Origin: Myoxocephalus aenaeus
Lineage: Eukaryota > Chordata > Actinopteri > Perciformes > Cottidae
DNA: 64,000 nt
Reading direction: 5' to 3'
NCBI GenBank assembly: GCA_038501785.1
Contig: JBAMJR010000009.1
Coordinates: 5,510,001 to 5,574,000 of the forward strand
Every line of letters starts with the position of its first letter. The first letter of the stretch is position 1. Positions 1-11,000 of the stretch are shown here, piece after piece. Position numbers and translations under genes: made by a program. Under the pieces are notes generated by a model. The model was not told where the DNA came from and did not search any database. It saw nothing but the letters and a program-made list of their open reading frames with translations.

Positions 1-693
1 TTTAGTAGTTTAACCCGTGAATGGAGAGAGTGTCGAGCTGCAAAACCGTGACTACATATAAATTCTAGCTTCGACGTGAAAGAGGCGTATGCTCAATTTT
101 AGCTGGTGTGTTTTTCATGCCGTAATTTCACGAAGTCATCCACAAAGAACACGCATATAATCACTTAGTGCAACTATTCAAGCATAACATGTGTGAGTTT
201 CAGCAACTTACCATGGTTAGTTTAGTAGTTTGATCTGTGAATGTAGAGAGAGTAGAGAGAGTTGTCCTGCAAAACTGTCCAGAAAAAAGAGTCAGATGCG
301 CTCCAGGTCTCTTCTTATTGATAAAATTCCACAAAGGCGGGTGGTGTAACGTAGAGGGATCTTTGCTGATTGGCTGGGTGAAGACCATGTGATTCTTGGA
401 TTTACATAGCCGCGGGAAAGACGTCATATGTACAGGGTGCGGAAGTGCGCGAAAATGATTTCTCGAGCGACAAAGGGTTAATAAGAGTTTGATAGTTATA
501 AACAGGTAAAATAGCAACACAATGTCAAAAAGTGTCTTTATTCTTGTTCTATAATTTCATAAATACAACAAACTATAGTTTTTTGTATATATGTAAGCTG
601 TGATATCAAATCACTTTTGCGGCTCCAGACACATTTTTTGTGTGGAAAAAAAATGGCAAAATGTCTCTTTGGATAGGAAAGGTTGCTGACCCC
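1..693. mobile_element. hAT (Charlie/ZBED-like) transposon remnant, one end
   Basis: The segment ends with GGTTGCTGACCCCTG at 679-693, the reverse complement of the CAGGGGTCAGCAACC type of hAT terminal inverted repeat. The bases before it (about 650-678) also resemble the subterminal part of such fish elements. The other end is not in the window, so the target duplication cannot be checked. No transposase reading frame is visible. Positions 1-52 and 221-280 are diverged copies of each other (both begin TTTAGTAGTTT), an internal duplication with a 220-bp offset. It lies in an AFDN intron. Confidence 0.6.
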
Positions 694-1041
694 TGGTCTA
701 GCTGATATCATACGCATCGCATCCAACGACAGGACCTACGAATTGCCTTCGAGAGCCACCATTACAAGCCACGTTCAGAAGTTGCACGAAACTGAGAAGG
801 CTAATTTTATTTTGTAAACCCTTGTTTACCTGAAATGTGCACTTTATAATTTTATTTTGTACCGCCCTGTTTGGCAGTTGTTTTTCAATAAAATAAAAAA
901 TGTGCATAAAGCAAGCCAATCCACTTTTTCATGTTGATAAGAGCATTAAAATGGAAAAAAAATAAAGTTGCGATTAATCGCGAGTTAACTATGACATAAA
1001 TGCGATTAATCGCGATTAAATATTTTAATCGTTTGACAGCA

Positions 1042-1044
<3 letters not shown>
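694..1044. mobile_element. Terminal part of a second, older hAT transposon
   Basis: The block ends with TTTGACAGCACTA, preceded by two GCGATTAATCGCGA-type subterminal repeats at about 969-983 and 1001-1017. This layout is typical of a hAT family that is very common in fish. The 5' part (about 700-800) reads like the 3' tail of a transposase gene but has no usable frame. It directly abuts the hAT end at 693, so the younger element may have inserted into this one. A (TA)n array follows at once. Confidence 0.6.

Positions 1045-1096
<52 letters not shown>
1044..1096. repeat. (TA)n microsatellite
   Basis: About 50 bp of pure TA dinucleotides at the very end of the hAT remnant, followed by a short TACA-rich tail. 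Short reading frames across it are artefacts. Confidence 0.95.
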
Positions 1097-1101
<5 letters not shown>

Positions 1102-1555
1102 CATACACACACAAATAAACTGAAATTTAGAATAAAATAATTGATTTGAAAATAATGAAAAACATGACATTATTAAATAAAGTAATATGCATACAAAAAC
1201 AATGTGTACTGGCTTTGATTTGATCATATATATAATATATCTATCCTATCCTCTCGGAGTAGGTGTCAAAATATGTTGTTTTGTAATGGTGTTGAACTGA
1301 CCTTTTAGCTACCATCCAGCCCAGAGTGAGGGTCTGTTTGTTTTGTGTGTCGGGGTATCCCACTGGGTTTGTGTTGGGATGGTTATCAGAACATTTCTGC
1401 AGCAGCCCACTTGGCTTGCAGCTACTTCAGGTACGCTTGATTTATTCTTCCTCTTCAGAAGGTTTTTTTAATGTTTTATGATGAAACTAAATCAAACGCA
1501 CCTCAAGTAGCTGTCTTTTGCTTTTATTGCATGTTGTTGCTGTCCGCATGTTCCG

Positions 1556-1556
<1 letters not shown>

Positions 1557-1650
<94 letters not shown>
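1557..1650. repeat. (TG)n microsatellite, AFDN intron
   Basis: About 94 bp of uninterrupted TG dinucleotides. It gives long Cys-Val reading frames in several frames that are not genes. Confidence 0.97.
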
Positions 1651-1654
<4 letters not shown>

Positions 1655-1877
1655 TCTCCCTGCCTATGCTGTGTTTGCAGTGCACACTGCTCCTACCCTT
1701 TTTGGAGCGGTCCTGTGAGACAAATCCAACCTACCTCACGTTACACATGTTGGTGTCCAAGCTGTTAAACAGTCATTTTATGTGGAAAGGCTTTCAGAGT
1801 TTGTGTATGAATGACACGCCATTCATGTTGTACTAATTAATTCCTTGTTTGCATGCGTGCCTTTTGGCATGCTGCTC

Positions 1878-1911
1878 TGTGTGTGTGTGTGTGTTTTCAT
1901 CTGTGTGTGTG
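1878..1911. repeat. TG repeats next to an AFDN splice acceptor
   Basis: A (TG)n run at 1878-1894, a TTTTCATC interruption, then a second TG run up to about 1911. The acceptor AG of the first visible AFDN exon is at 1923-1924, so TG repeats replace most of the usual pyrimidine tract. Confidence 0.9.
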
Positions 1912-1924
1912 GTTGTGGGATCAG

Positions 1925-2053
1925 TTGCAGGACGAAGAGCGACGGCGTAAGCAGCAGCTGGAGGAGATTCGTAAGCGGGAGGCAGAGGAGCGAGCAAAGC
2001 AGGAGGAGGAGAGGAGGTGGAGGGAGGAGGCCAAACGAGAGGCCGGAGAGAAG
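1925..2053 (+). CDS. AFDN: AFDN coding exon a
   Basis: Acceptor GATCAG before TTGCAGGACGAAG and donor AAG/GTCGGT; 43 whole codons (phase 0 at both ends). It codes for a Glu/Arg-rich coiled coil ending REAGEK. The acceptor is preceded by TG repeats rather than a clean pyrimidine tract. Confidence 0.93.
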
Positions 2054-5000
2054 GTCGGTTTGTTTATCTGTGAAACTACAGGATTTAATTAATTAATGTT
2101 CATTCGTCTGCAGAATGCTCAGGATGTTTTGCTATGATTCTGTGAGTTAACCAATCAGAGTTGGACCACAATGATTTTTGACATCTTTCAGCATCTTCAA
2201 AATGTCCTCAATTATTTTCCTTTTTGTCAGCAGGGAAAACCCTTAAAGTAGTGTTCAGACCATCATGGAACACTGCAGTTAGGATATCTGCGTGAAGTTA
2301 AAAATTACGCAAGAAATTACGTTAAAAGGAATATCGTAAAAGTCGGGTTACAAGCCGCTCCTACCTCCGGTCAGTGTCCCCGCTGTAGCAAGCTAGGAGC
2401 AGCGCTAGCTAGCAGCAGCGCTAGCTAGGAGCCTGAACAGAGTCCAAAAGTGGATTCTGTTTAGAATACTTAGATTCCATGAATTCCTAGCTCCCCGCTG
2501 CTGCCGGCCGCTGCTGCTGCTACTGCCCGCGTCCCCTCTGCCCGAGTCGGGTGTCGAGCCTGGTCCCGCTACCTTCGGTGGTTTTCGGGGAGCTAGCGGA
2601 AGTCAGCGGAGCACTAGCGGAAGTTAGCGGGGAAGTAACGGCGGAGCCCCAGCTGGCTACAGCGGGGAGCTAACGAGGACACTGACCGAAGGTAGTAGCG
2701 GCTCGTAACCCGACTTTTACGGTAGTTAAATATTTTGGGAAATCTACTTATTAACACCACATTTAGTGTTTTGTACAGATGAAACAAACTAAATATAATG
2801 TGTGTATTAGTTGGCTTTAGAGGAGCTGTTAGATGTTTGTTCAGGCTAGCCGTTTCCGGTCTTTGTGCTAAGCTAAGCTAACCGGCTGCTTAGCTTTATA
2901 TTTACAGTGCCATCGATCTTCTCATCTCGACTACAAAGCAAATAGACATATTTTTCAAAATGCTGTGTTACTCCATTAAAAGGAAATGGTGTTAATTACT
3001 TCCTTGTCAGGGAAATAATGTGCACATTTGTATAAAATCTGAAATTACAACGTCACATTTATCATATCAGAGTTAGACGAGATTTACTGGCTCATGTGGA
3101 ATACATTTTTTTTAACAATGGCAATATATCAGCCCAAAGTATCAACCAATGTTAGGCTCTACAGTGACTTCATTAGGTATTCAGACCCTTTCACCTGGTG
3201 CACACTTTATTGTGTTATAGACTTAATAAAAAATATTGAGATATGTTAAATTTGACATTATGTTGTGTTTTGGGTGTTTTTAAATGACCAGTTGTCTGAT
3301 CTGGTGTCCACCCGCCCATCCTTGTCTTGTGTGTTAAATCAAACCTATTCAGTGTTTTTTTTTATCATTGTGTCTGGTCCTATGACATATTTGTCCTGTG
3401 AACTGCAGACCACTGATCACAACACTGGTCTTTTAAAAACCTCACATGCAATTAAAATGTACATTATGATATTACTCATATGTGTAGCTCTAATAACATC
3501 ATGATGTAATGACTTGCTGAGGTTAGAAAAAGTATCTCTGAGATATTTGTTTAATTGTTAAGTCAGTTTATTTGTTAATACATTTCAAACTACTGTCTTT
3601 GAGAATGATATGATGTTTTTAAGATGTTATAACTGTTAATCTGATGCTGTTTATTTATTGTAAAGATGTCCAACTGCATGACCTCATCTTATGCACCCCC
3701 CACCCTATGTGACGTGTTGCTGTCATGTGACGTGCTCCCACCCACCTCAAGCATGGGACTCCCATCTCGTTGTAGTTGTTGTTGTTGTCGTCGGTGTGTC
3801 AGGGAGTTCAGTTATTTCAGTTGTTTTAAGGGGAAGCAGTTATGATTTTGTGAGTTTTTAATTTATTTATTTTTGTTATCATTTCCATTCATCATTGCTT
3901 CAGAAACTATGTTCAGGGAATGCCGCCCACTTTTCCTAAAAAAACAAAAAAACAAACACATGCTGTATATTCAGTTCATACACACATAGAGACATCTATA
4001 CCCACCCATGTGCCTCATTCCCACCCTCAGCCATCCATACTGTACATATTCAGAAACCCAGCCAGTCATTCAAACCCACACACCCACTAATCCCTCCCAG
4101 TTTCTTCAGATTCCAACTGGGCAGATTCAACCACCAAAAGCAGCTCGGATACATCCACAGCACTAGAGGTTATGTTTTTGAAGATTTATACCATCTGAAC
4201 TACATGAAACGGACCGAGAAAAAAAGATAATCTGACATCAGAAGCATCCAGATCGAGCACATGTGACCCGGAGCAGTCGAGCTCCAGACCCAGACATCTA
4301 AACACATTCCTCCAGCAGTAGATTCATGTGTAACATCATCACAGGCCAGTGAAGACAGGGTGGGCCTACCCACAACCCAGTAGTATACATTGAGGATACA
4401 CAGGCACATAGGGACACACGCATACACTCGAGCTGTGTTGATGGAAACGGGAGATGGCGGTAGACAGGGTGGTCCAGGGAGACGGTTTACTGTACGGCCA
4501 GAAAGAGTTGCCAAACGTCAGATCAGGTTTTTAGATGTTGTGGGTTCTTCTTCCAGTATTGTGTCAGATCGGTAGAGTCAGAGTAGATTGGTCCGGTTGA
4601 TTGACGATATGCTATTTATATACATATTAGACTTTGTCAGGGATGAAGCGATGAAGACCGTATTTACATAACGGATCCAGGTGTTTACAGATGACCGGGT
4701 CATGTGCCAGAGGACCAGATTGTATTGGTGGCAAACCAGTGAGGTCGAATCCAGTTCAGGGGCAACATTTATAGAACTGTCCTTGGATTAATCTGAAACA
4801 CTCATAAAAGAGTGGTATCAAACAGTTTTAGGAGGCTGTAGGGATTTATATACACTTTTTATACACGACTTGATAAAAAACAATTACGTTTTTATGAAAT
4901 AAATGATCAACAGACTTTCAGTAAAGTAATGCATCCCTGAATAACATCTTCCAATATCGCCAAAGCAGCTGTGTTTTATTATTTACAGTTTATTCCACAC

Positions 5001-8000
5001 GAGATCTCATCCTGTTTTTTGACTTGAACGGAAATTGAATTTGACCAATAATTCCTCCAACCTATAACTAATAATGTAAGCTTTATATATTGATTGAAGT
5101 TCAAGCCGAGCCCTGACATACCAATGAAGAAAAGCTCCTCCAAACCTCAACATGAACCAGCTGGAAATTCTTAGTGCATGTAGTAATTCATGTGACCAAT
5201 ACACAGGTTTTGTGAAATATTAAATCATTTAGTAAGTTCTATAATAAAGCTACTTGACTATGTTTCTAGTTCAAGAACCGAGAATACTCGGCTGTTAACG
5301 GCTGAAATGCAAAAATGCGCTTCCAAACCTTAATATAACCAACAGGAAATGCATGCTCCAGACGTTTTATATAAATATATATATATTGTTTATGTTACAT
5401 TGTGGTATCTTTCTGCTTGAGATGGAATTTGATTGTTGCACCATTTTATAAATGAGACCCCTGATCTTGGACTGCTACGATTCATTGGTGTCGGACTGGT
5501 AGGCGAAGTGTACTTGGTGTTTGTACGGCAACAGATCGTTGTATATTGTACGGCAGCCCAGATAGAGAAACTGTTCACTGTAGACCCAGAAGAATCTGGA
5601 CTGGTAGACAAAGTGTACTTGGTGTTTGTCCTGTAACAGATCGGTGTATATTGTACGGCAGCCCAGATAGAGAAACTGTTCACTGTAGACCCAGAAGAAT
5701 CTGGACTGGTAGACAAAGTGTACTTGGTGTTTGTCCTGTAACAGATCGGTGTATATTGTACGGCAGAGCAGCTGTAGTTAGAATCTGGACTGGTAGCCGG
5801 ATCTGGTTTCCCCGCGGTAGAAGCAGGGTCGAGGAGCTTTTTGGACTAGTTGAATATTCCCCCAGCTGTCGCTGCTCAGTCAATAAGTGTCCTACACTGA
5901 GGTGAGAGCCAATCAGGGTGGAGCTTACTAACAGGTTGTCCCTCCCTTAGAGGAGACAGGAGGAGGAGTACTACACTCGCCTGGAGGCCGAGCGGCGGCG
6001 GAAGCAGGACGAGGCCGAGAGAAAGCTGCTGACTCCCGACGACCCGGCCGGTCTGTATCGGCCCCCGCTGCCCCGGGATTACCAGCCCCCCGCCCCCCAC
6101 AACCCTACTAACACCCCCCCGCCCCCCCCACAGAGAAACACCTCCTACCTCAAAACTCAGATCGCCTCCCCCGACACGCTCTACACCGCCAAGTTTGTCT
6201 CCTACTCGGGAGACGAGGAGGACGAGGAGGAAGCCACCAAAGCAGGGAGTGGCGGCGGCGGCAGTCAATCAGGTCAGGTGAAGCTGTCGGCGACCAGGAA
6301 GTCGTACGGCGACCTCCCGGCCTCCGCCTCGCCCAATCACAGCAGGCCTCAGCCGCCGCCCACTGCGCGCAAGCCCCGCCCTCTTTCTGACGGCATCTTC
6401 CTGTCTGGCTCGTTCCAGCCGCCATACAACAACTCCAACAGTACAGGCCCCCCCCTTCCTGCCAAACCCAGCTCCATGCCCCCAGGAGGCTTTAAAGGTA
6501 GACCCGGAGAGAGGAGGGAGGAGTCAGGCTCGCCACAGCGCCCTCCGCAGCTCCCACACCTCCCTCTCACTCGCTCATCTCTTCATTTACTACCCACTCC
6601 TTCATAGTTTAGTGCTACTTTTTGTCTTAATTTTTTTCCCCCTTCAATAGAGAAAAGTTCTGCCTTTTTCATTTCCACCGTCTACTTTTTCCTTCTTTAC
6701 GTGTTTGTCCAAATCATTTTTTTTGTCGTCCCTCAGTCCCCTCCGTTCATCACTTTGTTCGTTATTTTATATATTTATATATATATATTTATGTGTGGAA
6801 ATTTCCCTCGCTCTCTGCGAACAAATCAGATTGTATCTGTAATTTTTTTGATGTTGATTTGAACACCTCATCCTGTCCCCCCAGTAATTATCCCCCCTCC
6901 ACATGTTCCTCTACACAACCCCCCTCCCCCGCTCCTCAATCAGCACTAGCGAACAGAAAAAGCAATCGATAATCACGCCACCACTTATTAGATGCAGATT
7001 GGGACCCATCAAAGCCAATCATAGTACTGTTGGTGTTGTCGCTCGCCGTCTCCTTTGTGTCTGGTCTGTCGCTGCTTGGGACGAGGGGGCGGGGCCAGCC
7101 GTCAGCCCGCCGGCCCCCTTCCTGCCCCGTGGCTCTGCTTAGCGGTGTTGGCTTTATAGGGAAGGAGACGCAACCATTGGCTTCACACAACCATCACTCA
7201 CCTAAAGGACCCGGCTCTCTTTCATTATTAACATGCCAAATGCACACAGCAGCAGTGAAGGCCTCTTTCTTTGTCTGTGGCTGTTTTTAAGAGGTCTAAA
7301 TCTTATTGTCGCCAAACTCTGAGCTTCTGTGTAGCTTCTGCTCAGACTGCAGCGCCTCCTAGTGGCGGTTTATTCATTACAGCGGCTTACATTCAAGACT
7401 TTAAAGGTCATGCTGGGGCCACAGGTCACTTTAAAAGACACGTGTTCATCTTAACAGATCAAATATTAAACAGATGTTTTCTTGGTTTATCCTTGTTGAA
7501 TGTTATGTCAAGATAGCTATCATTACTTTTCTTCATTGTTGGAAAGCGAAACCTCACAGTGGAGCCAGTTGGCAGCGGTCTGAATTCTTTCCTCCCATGA
7601 TTTTATCTGAGATACAATTTCTAAGCGAACTGGTTTTGTTATATTTAGTTTGGGCCCTTTTTCTTTTAAGGTATATGCCCCAAAAATGTAAGACTATTCA
7701 AGTTTTATTTCAGTTCTTTAGACAAACTAATTAGTTATTACATGGGGATCATAAGATAAATCTAAGGAGTTAATGAATAACAGAAGAGACCATCAGTAAA
7801 AACATATTTCTAATATACTAAATTTTGCTTTTTTTCAGGCTTTTCTGTAATATTTTTACTTGTTAATTATTAAATGATTTCACCTTTTTAGGGGTCTATC
7901 AAATTATTTAAATAAAACAAGGAAAAATACACAAAGTAATGGATATTTCTCCAACATTTCACTTTTTTATTTTTCTTGTGAAATATTGAGCTGCTTTTTT

Positions 8001-11000
8001 TTTCTTCTAAAAAGTGACTCTTTAAATGAACTGCTCACAGTCGATAAATACACAACTTAAAGCCAGATGTTGAGCCTCAAAGCTCTCGCTATCGACCCAA
8101 AAAAAGTCACAGACGCTCATAAAGCAGACGCGACTGAAGCCATTTGAGCATCCACAGACAAACGGAGCGACCGACGCCGCACAGCCTGACGGTTACCGCC
8201 CTCTGGGGTCCAGGAAGCGACCTTCAAAATAAAGCTCCTCCATCCCTGCTGCTTATTGAACACTAAAACACATCCAAGGCCTCATGGAGAACTTCGTGTT
8301 GCATATCCACTCGAATCCCCCCCCAAAAAAGATCTTACTAATGCGCCACTACCCATCCCACCCACCCCACCTCCCTCAGAAATAAAATCTGCATGTCCCA
8401 ACCCCCGACCATCACACCACACACTCATGCAGCATAAACACACACACACTGCACTCTGGCTGCCAGCAGCTCATCCCAGTAACCGGCTTGAAGTCTATTG
8501 CTTTTACTGCCTGTGCGTAGCTTCCACCAGGCCGCTGCCTCCTTTATTTATTCTCTATTTATGCGTTTGTGCTTCCTTTTCCCCACTGTTGCCTGTCTCT
8601 GTGTCGGTCTGTCTGTTAACCTGCCTTTCCAATATTTTGAATCCTTGTCCGTGCTTTGTTGTCGGCCTGTTTCAGCTCTCGGCTGATCGTTTGGCCCGTC
8701 AGTCTGTGTCTTCGCTGTCTAATGCTGCAGCTTTACTAAACCTGACTACAACTCCCAAAGGGCATTGCGGCAGGTTCAGGTGACCAAACGGCACCTGAGT
8801 CTCTGGCTCCCCTGACATATGAATCTCCAAAATGTATTGAAATGAGTGTGACTTGAGCTGGCAGCTCCCAAAGCAAAAACAAGTGGGCTCTTCTTGAAGC
8901 AAAGCCGTTTTTGTAATCTGAATGAAACCACGAGAGAAAACAATGTGGCTGAAAGTACACATGGAATGGAGACGGCTGCAAAATCAAATCAAATCATCAA
9001 AAACTGCCCTTTGGTGCAGAAGAAAAGTGAGTTTTGTTCAACTCAATCTAAGAAAAACATTCACAACTTTTTAAGAATCTGAAAAGTGAGTGGATTTTTT
9101 TTTTTTTCTGAATCTGGAGATTTTTCAATTGCAGTGCCAGAAGTATAATTTCCATCTCTTTTGGCTCCACAGAGGAATGTTTCTGGCCCCGATGGAGGGT
9201 TGTTTCTCTGTGGTTACTTTGTTCTCCGCCAGTTTGTGTCCATGTGGTTTTGGGGCTGAAGTGGGACCCGGCTTGATCCCCGTCCCAAACTACAACCTCA
9301 GATCTCTCCCTGTTTCGGTGCTGTGAAACCCAAAGGAAAGGGCTTAGGAGCTGCCAGCTGCAGGAATCCATCTGGGTGTACACCCTGTCACTGTGTCTGC
9401 ATCCCAACTGTACCAACTTCCATTTCATCTGAAACACAAACCCAACGTGCTTTGGACTCCCAAGTTGTGTTGTTTAGAAACGCAAAGTGGAGTTGAGAGG
9501 TTTAATGGCTAAAGTCCTGGGTCACTCATCTGGTAGGATTCAACCACAGCTTTTTAAACAATTTGCACAACAATGGAGAAGATCTTTAATCAGCTGTTTG
9601 GATCCAGTATTTCCTCTCAGCCTGTGGTGTGAGATATTGTGCCATGAACACAATCCGCAGTCTCCGTTTTATTCTAAAGCTAAACGCATCATTTTGCTTA
9701 GTTCCTGATAGCTGACATTATCCTTTATTCTTCTGTCTGCCAACAAATGCCATGAAAAGACCAAAAGAATCACGATCGTTCAAAGATGTAAATATATATA
9801 TATATTTTTTTTTAAAGGTTAAGCTGTTAATCACTCAAACTAGAAGATGAAATAGTTTATTTTGTTGGGGAATATTTTCAGCTGCAGATTAATGCACATT
9901 TACTGGCTTGAGTTGAGTGTTTACCAAGCGACTAATCCATAAACACAGATTCTGCTTTCACGTGTACAATCTGTCTGCAAACTGGACAAGATTTCGCCAC
10001 ACGGAGCTATAGGATGTGTGTTTTGGCCTAGTGGCCACCTGCTGTATTGCAGGATCAGCTGACACAAACCGGCCCCCAAAATGTACTGTCTTCTTGATAC
10101 AAAAAGAGCATATTTTCTGAGCTTTTTATATTCTCAACATTATATTTCTCACGCTCTGGACCGGCTCAGCTGGAGGAGGACTCTATAAGTAATGCTCTAT
10201 GGACCCAAACACTAAGAAGCCTGGAAAGGTTTTCTCATAAATAGGAAATGAACGGCGCTCCATCTTGGAAACACAGTATTCGGGTTTCTTAATGCATCCA
10301 TTTATTATCCTTATAGGTTCATTGTAGGTTTGGTCTTTTCATGGTTTTGTGTTTGTATGCTGTAGAATATTGCTCGGCTTACACTTTAAAGTTGAGTGTA
10401 TTTGTTTGGAAAGTAAACTCTGCAATGCTGGAACACGTAGTTGTGATCCACTCGGCTTTAGGCTGGACGCTGCTCTGGGTTTGGAGAAGACACTGGGACT
10501 CACGATGAGACGACTGATCGATGTTCTTCTTTGGGGTCAAAGGTCGCGGGTCACCCTCCTCGTTTAGCACAGGTTATAGTTCTTACGTTCATACAGGAGC
10601 TTTTTCTTCACACCGTGGCTTGATTTCAATGTTAAACCTTCAATCTAAATAGTATATAAGATCAATTTAACGGTTTTCATTCATTCAATGAAAAGTCAAA
10701 CGGTTGGAAATAAAATGGTGAACACGGGTGGTTTTTTTTGGGATGATTCAGGGCTCCAGATCATGACATGCGTGACGGTGACCGTGGCCTCAGATCCCAT
10801 CGACTCTTCCACAGACCATTTCTGCTGCTTTGGAATGGCCCTTTAACAGCTTTCTAACTCCCTCCTTTCTCTTTTCGTGGCTTGCCGCTCTTCTTTTGAT
10901 GACATCTAATGGTTTCTGCCTTAATGCTCCTCCAGTTCCCTCTCTTTCTTCCGGCTGGTCTGTGGGAAATGAAGTGATGACGACAGAAGAAGCTGCTGGC

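Larger units (their letters stand above)
2054..5950 (+). other. AFDN intron with several transposon fossils
   Basis: About 3.9 kb with no further coding exon seen. It contains a palindromic MITE (2335-2721), a dispersed fish repeat (2830-2985), a Tc1-like end (about 3160-3235) and a 105-bp tandem array (5493-5800). Two copies of TCATGTGACGTG lie near 3700-3735. The rest (3240-5490) shows nothing I can name. Confidence 0.8.

Noticed and set aside
1471..1836. 121-codon frame and nested smaller ones through the TG array
   Set aside because: The residues are Cys-Val repeats from a microsatellite; no splice sites or family match.
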